This document shows, one piece after another, positions 1-11,600 of a DNA stretch of 64,000 bases. Position 1 is the stretch's first letter; each line of letters starts with the position of its first letter. A program made the translations under genes and the position numbers. The stretch lies in the NCBI GenBank assembly GCA_019022495.1, contig JAFEKR010000020.1, forward strand, positions 124,001 through 188,000, read 5' to 3'. This DNA is from Epichloe hybrida (taxonomy: Eukaryota > Ascomycota > Sordariomycetes > Hypocreales > Clavicipitaceae). Under the pieces are notes generated by a model that had not been told where the DNA came from, did no database searches, and worked only from the letters and a program-made list of their open reading frames with translations.

Positions 1-1119
1 TTCATTCTTCAGATTTTCGATTCCGGGCAGTGACAAAGATTTGTCCAGTCGAGGCCCTGGTGGCAGAGGAGCTCGTATCAGCGTATCACTTAGTGGGTAG
101 TAGTTTGGTTGATTCCACATGGCAGATGAAGTGTCTATCACCATCTCCTGTGCATCGGGGGAAAAATTTGGCTGATAGGTACTCGAAGAGGAGGCAGGAC
201 TCAAGGGTCTCGCTGTCCTCGCCGAAGGAGTTATGTCGACCACGTTAGGACTATGAGATCCATGAAATCGACTTAACAAATCCCCCCACGTCATATCGTG
301 ATGGCTGGGATGACACTTTTGACAAATCAACATCCGGTCAGCAAGGGTGAACTATGAGAGGCGTGTTTGTATGAATGAATGGCTCGTAAGGCGAAGAGAA
401 AAGCGTAAACAGAAGAAAAGCAGAAAGGGTGAGAAGAGGGGAGGGAAGAGCGAGAGAACTCAATATATATAGAAAAAAACACTATGGCTCATACAGTGTA
501 CAGGGTTCAACAGCGAGGAAATAGCAGAACCGCAAAGAAATCTCAGGTCTAGACTTACAGCAACGCGCCTTCGACGACAGTCGTGACAAGCTCCCAACTT
601 CCTGATCAAAGCAGCCCTCTCTCTGGACTGTTGCGACAAAGGTCCAGTACGCCTCCTGCTAGATCGTCGGTCATTAGAGACATTGGAACCGTCCTTGACT
701 GGGAAGATGGACTGATGCAAATTTGGAGATGTCTCGGCACTGTACGATGTGTTATTGGTCTCAGCCGAAGCCATAGAGGCAGTCGTGGCCTGCGTTGAAA
801 TCGAGGACAAGGTATTCTTGCGTAGAAGTGGTGAGCTGGGACGTTTCAAAAAACTTGGCGAATACAAAGAATGACGGATTGCGGTGTTTTCGATTCTGTG
901 TGTTGAGGCGGAGGGAGATGCTGCCGATGTAATTGACGTTGTGCCTGGACCAACATCACAGAACTGGGTACTTGAATGAGATTCTGGGGAAATATGTTTG
1001 TCAAAGTCTTGGGCGGTGATTGAATCCGACGCTGATGACACAGTAGCAGCATCAGCTAGGCTGTGAACAGGATCCATGGTGACCATTGATCCATTAGATA
1101 TTTTTTCTTTGCAGCCCAT
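1..1119 (-). CDS. Conserved fungal protein with CHDCRRRR motif (3' end outside window)
   Basis: I do not recognise a named function. The model has exon 1 at 1119-559 (ATG at 1119 in ACTACCATGGGC context), an intron at 558-316 with GTAAGT donor and an AAAAG acceptor preceded by a CTGAC branch-like site, and exon 2 from 315 to beyond the window edge. Phase is 0 and exon 2 stays open to base 1. The first 150 residues are Ser/Thr-rich and low in complexity. A basic stretch then leads into LGACHDCRRRRVA, which the splice joins to CHPSHHDMTWGDLLSRF. The spacing of Cys and His across the junction could bind a metal, but this is not the six-cysteine Zn2Cys6 pattern. A Ser/Pro-rich, probably disordered tail follows. 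The 243-bp intron is long for the neighbourhood. A nuclear regulatory role is only a guess from the basic Cys/His patch. Confidence 0.7.
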
Positions 1120-3468
1120 GGTAGTACTGCTCGTATAAACCGGCGGTAGACGCGGTAAGAACAATCGCCAGGATCCGAGCAAATGACGAAGACATCAAAC
1201 AGATGGCTATGAGCCACTTCAATTTTGTACCTGGTGCCAAGGAGTCCACGTCTTCTCCCGTTGCGAGCTATTTGCAAGCTCCTGGAAAGCAAGCAAGTCG
1301 GTTAGACCTAGCTACAAATGGTTTGTTACTACATTTGGGTCATTCCCCGCGTCAGTTTGAGTATACTCCGCTTTGCTTGTTCTTCTCATTAACCCAGATC
1401 AAAAAGAATCGCATACGAAGAAAACGCCTTTCGTTTTGTCTTATTAATGCAGTAACAGGGCACAAGAAGTCGTTCGAGAGAATGGTTCGAGAAAATGGCG
1501 ACCCGCGCCAAACACAAGCGCAGCCGGGTGACAGCACAGCGAGGGGCAGACCGAGAATTAGGGATAGAGAGAGGCACTGAGGCGCCAACAAGCTAGAATT
1601 GATTTCGAGTATCTTCGAGCAGCAATGATTAAGATGAGCCCGTCCTTTTTAATGCCGCAAATCCGCTTCGACGAAGTGTTCAGGTTAAAATAAGACCGCA
1701 TTGGGCATGCGGTGACTAACAGAGTTTCCGTAACGTAGTGTGCCCCAAGAAGCTGTTGCGCGTTGTTGGCAGAAAATGGTGAAGTTCTCGATATCAGGCG
1801 ATATCTGGATGCGGCCGGCGAGGGTTTCGGTGAAACCTGGTACTACAGGCTGCACGTGGACTGCGGGATAATGAGACGCTGGAGCAGAAATGCGACTCGA
1901 GCTTGGATTTCTGAGCAAACAATTCGAGGGTTTTTATTTCGCTTAAGAGGTGTGTGTTATGTGTGGACACAAAACCTCGAGTTGGAGGGAAGAGGATCTG
2001 CTTGTTGAGCATGGTGCCGTGTCAATGTAGCCGCTCAGCAGCCTCAACTTTGACTTTGTCTGCTAGCTGTTGAGGCGGCCGAGTGGGAAAGACCGGTCGA
2101 CCAACCCGCACCTGCACTTTCAAATCAAATGTTCACTATCACAAGGACACCCACACACACGACAACTCGGCCAGCAGGCTTGCAACAAGCAAGGCTATAG
2201 CCGGTCCGCCCAATTCGTCTCGCATATTCCACTCCAGCCCCCAGCTCAAGGAGACTGGGTAGTTGGTGTGGTGGGCATACATGGGGGTCTGTTGCCTGTT
2301 GTTGTGATGAACTAAATGATAATCTTTTATTTGTTTATTTGGCCTGCCAAAGGATGTCATCAGGGAGTCCGATTAGAGGGCGCGGGGAAGTAGCGGCCGC
2401 TCCGCAATGCCTTGCCTAGGTACTAAAGTGACGGCAGAAATTTGGGCACCTGTATGCCATGACTTCGATGATGGCAAGGAGGCATTTCTCCGTGTTATTA
2501 AGCATTGGACCGTTGTCGCTGGAGCCTAACGAGGGTTTCGGTCCCCAGGTACTATGTATACAAGCCATGTGCAATTCATGTGCAATTTCCAAACACCAAC
2601 ATCCGATAATGCTCTCGCCATGACCACACCACAGAAGTAGAGCATTCTGTCATTTGGAATATCGTGTGATGGATTTCACAGTTTCAAGTACACTTTTGCA
2701 GGACAAACCAATGTCCGGCCCCACGGCAGTGATAGCACTACGGCCGGCTAGATCGGAAAATGGCAACGATAGCCCGCCGGAAAATGTATGAAAGCTGTAA
2801 GGAGTAATGAAGATCAAGACGATTCAATCGATTGGGCTTCCCTGATTGGCCAGTCCGAAGGCCCGTGGAATCTGGGTCCCGATACCCAGCCGAGGTCAAC
2901 CTGACGGGGGCACACAAATGGCACGCGCCATATGGCATGTGTTGTTGGATCCTCCGCCGTCCAACGGTGTCGTACCATCTTTCCTCTTTGTTCATCGTAA
3001 CAGACACTCGATTCAACCCTTATAAGGAAACCCCACCCGAATTCCTGCGAATCCTGAAGCCAAGTTACAAATGTTCGACATGCTCATAAGTATAGCGTGA
3101 CCCTCCGCAGCGTTGCAGACTTACTGCTTAGCTATAAAAGCCGTTTTTTCATTCGAAATTTCTAGCAACAATCCGTGTTCCAGCCTGGTATATGTAGCCG
3201 GACTCGGGGAAAAAATACATTGACCAGTTCCAGCACCGTCCTTTGGTGTAGTCTTGAGTCACTAGTCATCAAATCTCCTACATCATTCTCATATTTGACA
3301 TCATTGGATAAAGAGCCTGGGTTAGAGTCAAATGTCAACCGTTTTTAACACAACTGCGCCAAGGATACGGTACGAACGGACTAGCTCCAGGGTCGACTAA
3401 CCCGTTATTCATTCGTCATGCATGTGTGTATGAACAAAACGCGCGAGAAACCCAACGCCTGGTAAAGT
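1120..3468. other. Intergenic region, no gene seen
   Basis: About 2.3 kb between the start of the CHDCRRRR gene and the stop of the GT90-like gene. Open frames here are short, overlap on both strands, and show no recognisable domain or convincing splice pair. A TATAAAA-like string occurs near 3,134 with no gene model downstream. Base composition is like the flanking genic DNA, so this is not part of a RIP block. Confidence 0.6.
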
Positions 3469-6253
3469 CTACGCTGGCCGACTCCATTCATCGCTTTTGT
3501 ACTCGCCGTTGATACCTTTTCGGTATCCAATTGTATCTCGTCGGTCGTCGATTAGCCTGCCCCATTCGAGTAGTAGCCGGAAAAGATAAATTTCCCTATC
3601 CCTATTCTGCAGCGCCTTGGCAGCCCAGCGTTGCCCTTGCTGAGCTATCCACTCTGCATCACCAGGACGACCATTCAGATATCTGTCGATACCATTCATT
3701 TGGGCTCTATGCGCTGTTCCAGTGAAGTACAGTATTGTAGCGTGTAGAGCTTGGTATCTTATATCGATGGGCACGAAATGCAGCCATGGAGTCAGCCGAT
3801 CAGAGTACCACGTTTGAAATATCGTTGAGACGAAAGGTGCACTCTGGGAGCGGAGAACGTTTAACAAAGATTTTGGTGGACCGTCGTCTTCATCTGTAAG
3901 TAGAATATAACGGTAATTCAAAGGGTCGTCTCCATCAGTGTGTTTACCATAAGTCTGCTCAATGAGGTCACAATTCTTGTTCAAGCAAGAATCATAGTCT
4001 CTGACACCAATCTTCAAGGATAAATCATGGTTTGCTTCCGTGACAAGTACCGATTCTGACTTGAAGCTGTCCTCAGATTTGGGCAGCGGGAGGACCACCG
4101 TCACCTCATCTTTTCTATCAGGATCATTAATGAGATGCAAAAGTCTCATTTTATGGCTTCCTCTCAGTGCTTGTTCGTCGATTGCATGTGCCCCAATTGA
4201 AGTGCTCCAAAATAATGCGTCTTTCCGTTCGGAGAAGGGTTCTTCGCGATCACGCTCGTCTGCTCGAGACGGGGACAAGGGTAGCACAATGTCCGAAAAG
4301 CCTTCCGTTTTGAAGGAACTGAAAAGAGGAACGAGCTCTTGAATCGGCGGCAAGACTGGATCGGTCATGAAAAAGCTGTGTAGGTAGCTTAAATCCGGTT
4401 GGTTACATGTTTCGAGTGATTTGAGCCATTCTCCCACGAATTGGCCACTCGAATGAGGGTAAACGCAAGCCGAGCAGAATGAACTAAAGTCCCAATGAGG
4501 ATTTGTTTTCACAAGGGATGCGGAAGGACATGCTTCTGAATACATGTGCCTTAAGTCGCTGGCCCATGATTGATGCCAAGTCAGGTTATGTTCGCTCTTT
4601 GCGGAACGTCCTAGTCCCAGCACGTCCGCGGTAGCGGCTGAACCGTTCTCAGATCTCGTGGATATTACCTTAGCCATGGATTGCAAATATGCTTGACTGT
4701 GCAGTCGCTTGTCAGTCCACGAGGGGATCACTCGAGGTACATGATTAAGGTTCACAGGTATGGTCATCTCAGGCAAGTGTCTTGAGAACTTCCTGATCAT
4801 ATCGACCAATTCTTCGAGGTCCAGACTCTTGTTGTCGTCTCCTAGGCCATTTGCAACAACCTGCCCGTCTTTCACCGTGATAGAGCCTACTCCAGCATAC
4901 GAAGTGACTAGCTTCACCCGTTTCCGCAATGTCGCAGGTGCTATTGACCAAAATGGGTCCATGTCTTTGTCAATCTGGGGGAAGTCGTCAATGACTGCAG
5001 AGCCAGATGCGAATTGATACCACTCGCCAAAGTTGGGAGGAGGTGATCTGCTTCCGTGTCGTTCCTCATACGTTGTCACGGCGGTGGCAATGCTTTTGCT
5101 AGTAGCTGCCTTTAAAATCCAGCGGGAATGTACCGCATGAGCTTCATAGATCAGATCATTCACTGGATGTCGTTTTTCGAAATGACTGAGCGGTCGGAAG
5201 AGCGTGAAAATCGTACAGGTAATCAGTAGGATAAAGATGAGGAACACAAGTAGTGTCCGCCGAATGAATACGACACAACGAATGTCATTGACGTACACAA
5301 AAACAATTAGGCCAGAAGCAATGAGCAAAAGGGGCAAGAGGCTGGCAGAACGGGAGAGATGCATCCAATCACCAAAGCTAAAGATATTGCTGGCAGCGTG
5401 CCCAATTCCAACTAGTGATGTTATCGACACCGAAGGCATAATAGGAGTGGTTTCGTGGGCCCAGTTTGTCGCGCTGATAGCAAGTGTTGCGAAGGCGAAG
5501 CTGTCAAAAAGTACATCAAATCCGTCAAGATGTCCAAATGTAACGTTAACGCGGCCATTTCCGGCAGTCATATTGATGGCCATCCATACCACAGCGGTCG
5601 ACATAGACGAAATGAGGAATATTTTGGAGAGCGCGCGCAGTCTGAGTTCAAAACTGCGTGTCCAAAAAAGCAGGCACCATAGATTGATGATGATGCCAGC
5701 GTCTAGAGCAAGACCAACGTACTGGACGATGATGACCTGTAGCCGACTGTCCAATGAAGCAAAACAAATGTATGTCGATCTCGTAACCTGATTACTCGCA
5801 ATCCAAGTACCCATCGAGATCGCGGCGACACCAAGAATGGTCAAGCTGTGTTTGGCCCTCGGACCACTCATCCAATCTTTGAAATCATCAAACGAGGTAC
5901 GCCAGGGGTCCTCCGCTTCGTCCGAGGCTGGAATGTCCGAGCTTCCGCGCCAAGCGATAGCATTATAGCCGGCTATCAAAAGGCAAAGCCAAGACTATCG
6001 AGCTAATCAGCTTTGAGATTTATAAGGACTGGATATTCGCATAATAAACCAGGGAGACGACAATAATAAAGGGCTGACTTCAAGTTACCTCGACTCCGAA
6101 AGAAGAGCATTGCTGTTTATAATTAACATGGTTGAAAATCTCGAATCGTATGACAAGCAACAGTGCTAATGTAGGGATAGAGTGGCGCTCGGGTCGCGCT
6201 GGAAGACTTGAGGCAAAATCGCTGGACAGTGAACCCCTATGTGTGCTTGCCAT
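3469..6253 (-). CDS. Membrane-anchored GT90/CAP10-like glycosyltransferase
   Basis: The long frame at 5979-3469 has no ATG start (TTG at 5979), so an upstream exon is needed. I place exon 1 at 6253-6089, a 94-bp intron at 6088-5995 (GTAACT donor, CTGAT branch-like site, ATAG acceptor, phase 0), and exon 2 at 5994-3469, giving about 896 aa. The N-terminal third has a series of hydrophobic segments, as in fungal CAP10-like proteins. The C-terminal part carries the GT90-type pattern: GFSDIVLPLSP, then YILLTDEDDG, LLNVLRSQSAPF, FQTWYSDRLTPWLHFVP and a C-terminal helical stretch (from about residue 749). The family transfers sugars (xylose in characterised relatives) to glycans in the secretory pathway; substrate here is unknown. 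The true start may lie further upstream, because the exon 1 frame stays open to 6,370 and encodes another hydrophobic segment before the chosen ATG. Confidence 0.85.
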
Positions 6254-7011
6254 CAAGCCAGATGGCGAAACAGAATTGAAACGCCCATCAGCACCTGCAG
6301 CCCATTTCAAAAAGAACCCAATGGTAAGGCAAATTAAACCGGCGAGGAATAATATTAATAGTGACGACAATCGAGGGCTCTCTGAAAGACAACAAGTAAA
6401 TATTCAAGTCTCCAACCAGAGTGCCGTCACATACCTGTGAGTGAGTGACGCTCAAGTGAGTGACACACATATACAAATGATATTACAGCGCTGCAAATTT
6501 GTTAGTCTGTTCTTGGTACTACCTGGCTGTTGTAAAGCGAAGAGCCATAGCAATTAACCCACCACAAAGGTGAGAGCTGATGCGCTCGAGATTGCGCGAG
6601 ATTGCGCCATAACATCATTGGCGAGCAATCCTACTCTCTTCAGCAATGCGTAGGTGCCTTGATGCGCATGTCTAGTGAGATGATAGTAACTGTATCCGGG
6701 GAAGCAAGAGCGTAATACTATGATGCCGAACAAGATTGAGACGTATCTATGACAGACAGTCAATCGAGTCCATCAGGGGCTGTCGTCTGACGTACGCTGC
6801 TTCTTTCAGGCATTAATTACATAAGCAGCAGGGCGCTTGAGCCGAACACACCCGGTCTACTTCGACATCCAATGCTCAGAATTGAAGAACACCCAAACGA
6901 CAATTATCTTCCTTACCACCCTCTTACGGCAAAAAATAATAGTCTGTGTACCATGTTAAATAAACACTGGGACTTGGACCTAGAGAACCTGCCCGGCCGT
7001 CGCTGCCCACA
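6254..7011. other. Intergenic region with possible 5' exons of the GT90-like gene
   Basis: A well-formed 53-bp intron candidate on the minus strand (GTATGT donor near 6,434, CTTTCAG acceptor near 6,382) lies upstream of the hydrophobic stretch at 6370-6300. It suggests the GT90-like gene starts further out, but the only nearby ATG does not give the required phase. A 69-codon minus-strand frame near 6763-6554 has no recognisable domain and is not called. The last 100 bp are presumably the PFA4 promoter and 5' UTR. Confidence 0.4.
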
Positions 7012-8304
7012 ATGGCAGGCCTGAATGACGCACCAGTTGTGCAGTCTCTCGCTGTACCCGCCGTGTGCTCGTTGATTGCTTTCCTAGGGTACTTTCCGCA
7101 ATACTTGTTCCGATTCCCTTCGCTTGAACCAGGTCCTCCATCGCAGATAGAAACCTTTCTACTCAACGCATCTCTCTTTTCGCTATGGTACACTTACTTC
7201 AAGACGGTGACTGAAGATCCCGGTCGATTCGTATTCTCCGATGTTGTGATGGAGGCTGAAGGCAGCTGGTGCAAAAAATGTTCTGCTCCCAAACCGGCAA
7301 GAGCGCATCATTGCCGGCATTGTGGGCGATGTATTCCCAAAATGGATCATCACTGTCCCTGGACGGCGAATTGCGTTTCCATGACAACATTTCCACACTT
7401 CCTGCGCTTTTTACTCTTCTCCAATATCTCTCTTTGGATGCTTGGAAATTTACTCTGGCAGAGATTATATGCCTTATGGGAGGCACGGCACTTGCCGGCA
7501 TATTTAGGCCCGACCTTACCAGCGTTGGTTGGATTGGCTTTGTCCTCGCTCATCTGCCTATTCACATCCCTAACGCTTGGGATCATGCTTCTTACGACAA
7601 CAAAGAGTTGGCTGTTTAACTGCACCATGATCGAGGGCTGGCAATTGGAACGCCACGAAGCAGTAATAGAACGAGGGGGCAGGGATTGGTGGGATATTCA
7701 CGGTCCAGATGGGAAGAAAGTGAGAATAGAAAAGATCGAGTTTCCCTATGATCTCGGAATCTTTACCAACATGGCCCAAGCCATGGGAACATCCAATTTT
7801 CTTCTCTGGCCTTTTCCGTTTTCCGCTAGTCCCAAGGTTGGCATGAAGGGGAAAGGCAACGGCTGGGAGTGGAAGGAAAATGGTTTCAATCGTCAGGAAG
7901 GCATGTGGCCCCCTGTTGACCCGGAAAAAATGCGAAGGGCAAACCGGGAATGGCCTGCAGCTCGCAGAAATTTTGCTGCCGAACTTCAAGATGTTGAGGC
8001 ATCACCGGAAGATGAAAAACGCATGTTCAGAGAACGTCAGAAGAGAGGTGCGGAGAGAAAGCAGCATATACTCGCTGAGCTCGAGGAAGTCGATAATTAT
8101 GATGCGTTCGATGAACACGGCGAGCAAAACCTTTTCGAGGGTCCGGCAAGCTGGAGGAATACTGACGGCGAGAGAATCCAGGATTATGGTGTCGATGAGG
8201 ATGCCGAGGGCTACGCTTTTGAAGAGGTTCTAGGAGAGGATGACGTTCCCATTGCTGAACTAATTCGTCGGCGTCACGTTCTTCGCCCTATGGGCATGGA
8301 CTAA
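7012..8304 (+). CDS. PFA4: Palmitoyltransferase PFA4 (DHHC family)
   Basis: Intronless 430-aa protein starting at an ATG in CACAATGG context. Pfa4-type enzymes S-acylate cysteines on client membrane proteins at the ER; in yeast the main client is chitin synthase Chs3. Visible here: two N-terminal hydrophobic segments (about 13-35 and 48-64), a cysteine-rich domain at about 87-125 with CKKC, HHCRHCGRC and the catalytic DHHC at 112-115, two more membrane segments (about 130-150 and 165-195), and a long acidic cytosolic tail. Four membrane spans with the DHHC domain between spans 2 and 3 is the standard layout, and the length fits fungal Pfa4. It is convergent with the myosin gene, 358 bp apart. 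No key residue is missing. Confidence 0.95.
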   Translation: MAGLNDAPVVQSLAVPAVCSLIAFLGYFPQYLFRFPSLEPGPPSQIETFLLNASLFSLWYTYFKTVTEDPGRFVFSDVVMEAEGSWCKKCSAPKPARAHHCRHCGRCIPKMDHHCPWTANCVSMTTFPHFLRFLLFSNISLWMLGNLLWQRLYALWEARHLPAYLGPTLPALVGLALSSLICLFTSLTLGIMLLTTTKSWLFNCTMIEGWQLERHEAVIERGGRDWWDIHGPDGKKVRIEKIEFPYDLGIFTNMAQAMGTSNFLLWPFPFSASPKVGMKGKGNGWEWKENGFNRQEGMWPPVDPEKMRRANREWPAARRNFAAELQDVEASPEDEKRMFRERQKRGAERKQHILAELEEVDNYDAFDEHGEQNLFEGPASWRNTDGERIQDYGVDEDAEGYAFEEVLGEDDVPIAELIRRRHVLRPMGMD

Positions 8305-8662
8305 TGATATCCGGGAAGGAAGGAGGAGTTTGTTAAGTTTTATCTCTTCTAGCGGCGGGACCTATCTCCTCATTCAACATCGAATGAACCTTATGGTCGA
8401 GCTCTTAGGTTGGTAAGGAGGGAATGCTCTTTTTTGCATTAGGAGCAATAAAGGGGCAGCTGGAGCTGGGCAAGCTCAGGAGTGTGCCATCATGAGAGGT
8501 TTTTTTTTCAGATCAGTCATCAACCGTGAATCCATTCAATCTCTGTCTCGGAACAAATCAAGAATCGCTGCTTTGCCTCTACTGTGTTACATGTACATTG
8601 CCTTATAATATGAAGGATCGCTTGCCCCGAAACCCTGTCTCGCAATACGATGCGAGATGACT
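8305..8662. other. Convergent 3' intergenic spacer (PFA4 / myosin I)
   Basis: Both neighbours end here, so this should hold their 3' UTRs and polyadenylation signals. AATAAAG near 8,447 is in the right place for a PFA4 polyadenylation signal, and a run of nine T follows near 8,502. I see no further gene. Confidence 0.5.
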
Positions 8663-11600
8663 TCACCAGTCGTCGTCCTCCCTGTCCTTCTGCATGGCGT
8701 TCTTTCGTGCCAAAAGGGCATCAGCCAAGCTTCCTCCCAAGCTTGGCGTTGGTGTATTACTGCGACTTCCTTCCGAACCACTCGCCCCATTAAGACCAAG
8801 GCCGGAATCCCTTTGAGCTAATTCAGCAGGCTTTCGTCCCGCTGCAGGACGCTTTGCAGGGGGGGCGGGGGGTGTCGGTTTAGGCTTTGCGACTGGTGGA
8901 GCAGGAGGAGGTCTTGGAGCAGGTGCCGCTTGTTCCTCTACATACGCGGCCGGTACCCAGGCTTGACCAAGATCATTCTTAGCTAACCACCAACCTAATC
9001 AATTGTTAGTTGAGGCATTCAAGACTGAATGAGATCCAACAGACTAAGAAGCACTGCATACCATTGTTCTCTTTCTGAACGATTTCCAGCATATCTCCAG
9101 CTTTAATCGAGAGTTCGTTGTCTCTCTGTCCATTGAAATCGTATAACACTTTGGCCATAACTTTCGGCCGTGCAGGGGCGGTCGGAGGAGGTGGTGGAGG
9201 TGCTCGAGTTGCTGCAGTTCCGACACTGCCTCGGTTTCTCGTGTGACTTGGAAGAGGGTTACCAGCTTCCAAGCTGGACTCATTGGTTGTGCAGACAGGT
9301 GTTATTGCTGGAGCCGCCACTACTGCTGAGGGTTGAGGAACTGCCATTGCGATCGCGCCAGGCCTGGGCTGTGTTGTGCGATTGCCAGTAAGCTTAGAGG
9401 GTCGGCCACCAGGGCCACCAGGCCTAATAAGTTTGCCGCGGGTAATAGGACGAGGGGGCACTGGCTTCGCCTTGGGCATAGGCCGCGACACAGACGAGGG
9501 GGGTTCGCCTTGTTGTGTATGAATAGCGCCGCTCTTGTAGTAATCCTCCGATTGCTGTGAGTCTTTCATCACCTTAACCTGTTGAAGCTTGTTTGGCTTC
9601 TTGGCATACTCAATGAACTCTCCGATTTTGAGGCTGAAGCCGCCAGGCATCACTCGCTGCATTTGCGTGAATAGCTCAGTTTTGAGAACACAGTTCACCA
9701 AAGGATCGGCTTCCTGAGCTGATCCCACACCAAGCGAAAGCCAGTCGTCTCTGTATATGGACGTTCCAACAAATTTGATAGCACCAAGAGGAATAGCCCG
9801 TTCCACCGAGATCTGGATCTGGCCATTGGCAAGTAGCTGTGCGATAATATAAAAATTGCTATTAGTGACGATAATCAAACGAGGGCTAGGTTTGCTGGAC
9901 CGCCCAAATTTGGCCTCCAAAACTTCTCCACGGCAGGAGAAAACCACACGCTCGTTTGATCCGATGTTAGCGGCGTTCCTGATTTGTGCACCTGGCCCGG
10001 CAGCCGCATTGACGCCAAGATAGTCACCTAAAAACCTTCGGGACCCTAAGAGGCTCATCCGTCTGCGCTCCTTTCGGCCTTGAAGAAGCTTGTGACCATG
10101 GTCTCGAAGTTGCAAGAATTCCGCCCCTGTGCGCTTCTTCCGCCACATCCTTTGTATGCGGGTTGCAGATTCTGCACGGTAAGCCAAGTACGCACGCCAC
10201 ATCCTCTGGATCCGAGTAGCCATGTTATGCCAATACCTGTCGCGCATGTGCTCCAACGCGAAGAGTGTTTCGGGTGCCTTGATGAAGGCCTTGGTGACGC
10301 CGAGTTGCCACTCTTCCTTAGGAATGCTCGTGTCCTTGAGGATTTGCTTCACTGCATCTTCTGTGGACCCTCGCCATGTATACTCGCCTGCATATGATGT
10401 AGCTGGGGATAAAAGAAAGAAACGCTCAGCAAATTTGTCGAAAGACTGGCGATAGGCGAACCCGGCTCGTCGAATACGAACGTTCTCTTGCAGGCCCAGA
10501 TACTTGATTTGATGAAGAACATTTGGGCTATTGTATTCAGTAGGAGACTTATTTTCATTGGGTTTGATGGTGCGAATATAGCAGGGTTGGCATTTCATCA
10601 ATGCATCCACTAATGCATTTGCTGAAGTTCGAATTCGGTCCCCTGCAGATGGCGGTTGTTTTCTGTTGTCCTGGTCAACCTGTTGGGGGAATAACGTGTG
10701 AACAAACCGATTTCCACTGTGCTGGAAGAGATTGAGAAGACCTTTTAGAAGTTGGTCTTTGTTTTTATCCGTGATTCCATCTACTGTATACGAGACGTCT
10801 CCAGCGTAGTGCTTCACGATGAAACTTCCTTGCCTAGGTGTCAAATGAGCATGAGACATTCCATTTATGCTTTGCATAAATGTTCGATCACATGCTGCAG
10901 GATCAGCATGTGCCGTCTTGGTAGCATCCTTCATGGCGGAGAAGATTCCTGGAGGACGAACTTGTTCGATTAGGTCGCATACGACTTTGTTGTCGAAGTA
11001 CTTAATTGGCGTCCACTGGATTTTCTCTCGCGCGTACTCTTCTTGCTCAGTTTTTAGTGTGAGCTGAATGAAGATTTGCTGGAGTTTCTCGTTCACATAA
11101 TTAATACACAACTGTTCAAAACTGTTCTTCTCGAAAATTTCGAAGCCATAAATATCCAGTATCCCGACAGTATTCGCCGAGGTTTGTCTGGACTTGAGTG
11201 ACTTATTGATCCGCTCGACGATCCAGTCAAATAAGTTGTGATAAATAGCCTTGGCTAAGGCATCACGAGTAGCCGTCGCTTGCGCGGGATTCGCGGGGGA
11301 TTCGATGACTTCGCCATTTCGTGGAGTCAGAATACGAATGGTTATCGCGTGAATTAACTGCTCCGGAGTCACCTCCATGAGATATGCCACAAAGGCTACA
11401 ACAGAATCGTCAACAACGGCGGCGTATCCGCTGTCGTCCTCTTGAAATTGAATGTTGCCGATCCATAGCGTGGCTGCTAGCATGCGAAAGATTTCATCCT
11501 GCTCAGCCTGACTCAGACCGATGACTTTCATTGCATTCAGTGTATCTTGAAAATCGGCTACATCGTCAATGCCGTCAACATCAAAACATTTGGAGCGGCT

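Noticed and set aside
1203..1591. 125-aa (+) and 79-aa (-) overlapping ORFs
   Set aside because: Overlap each other on opposite strands, basic low-information sequence, no domain.
5204..5791. 195-aa ORF (+)
   Set aside because: Antisense shadow of the transmembrane part of the GT90-like gene.
6554..6763. 69-aa ORF (-)
   Set aside because: A possible intron (GTACGT...ATAG) precedes it, but there is no recognised family and no downstream join; kept only as a note in the intergenic entry.
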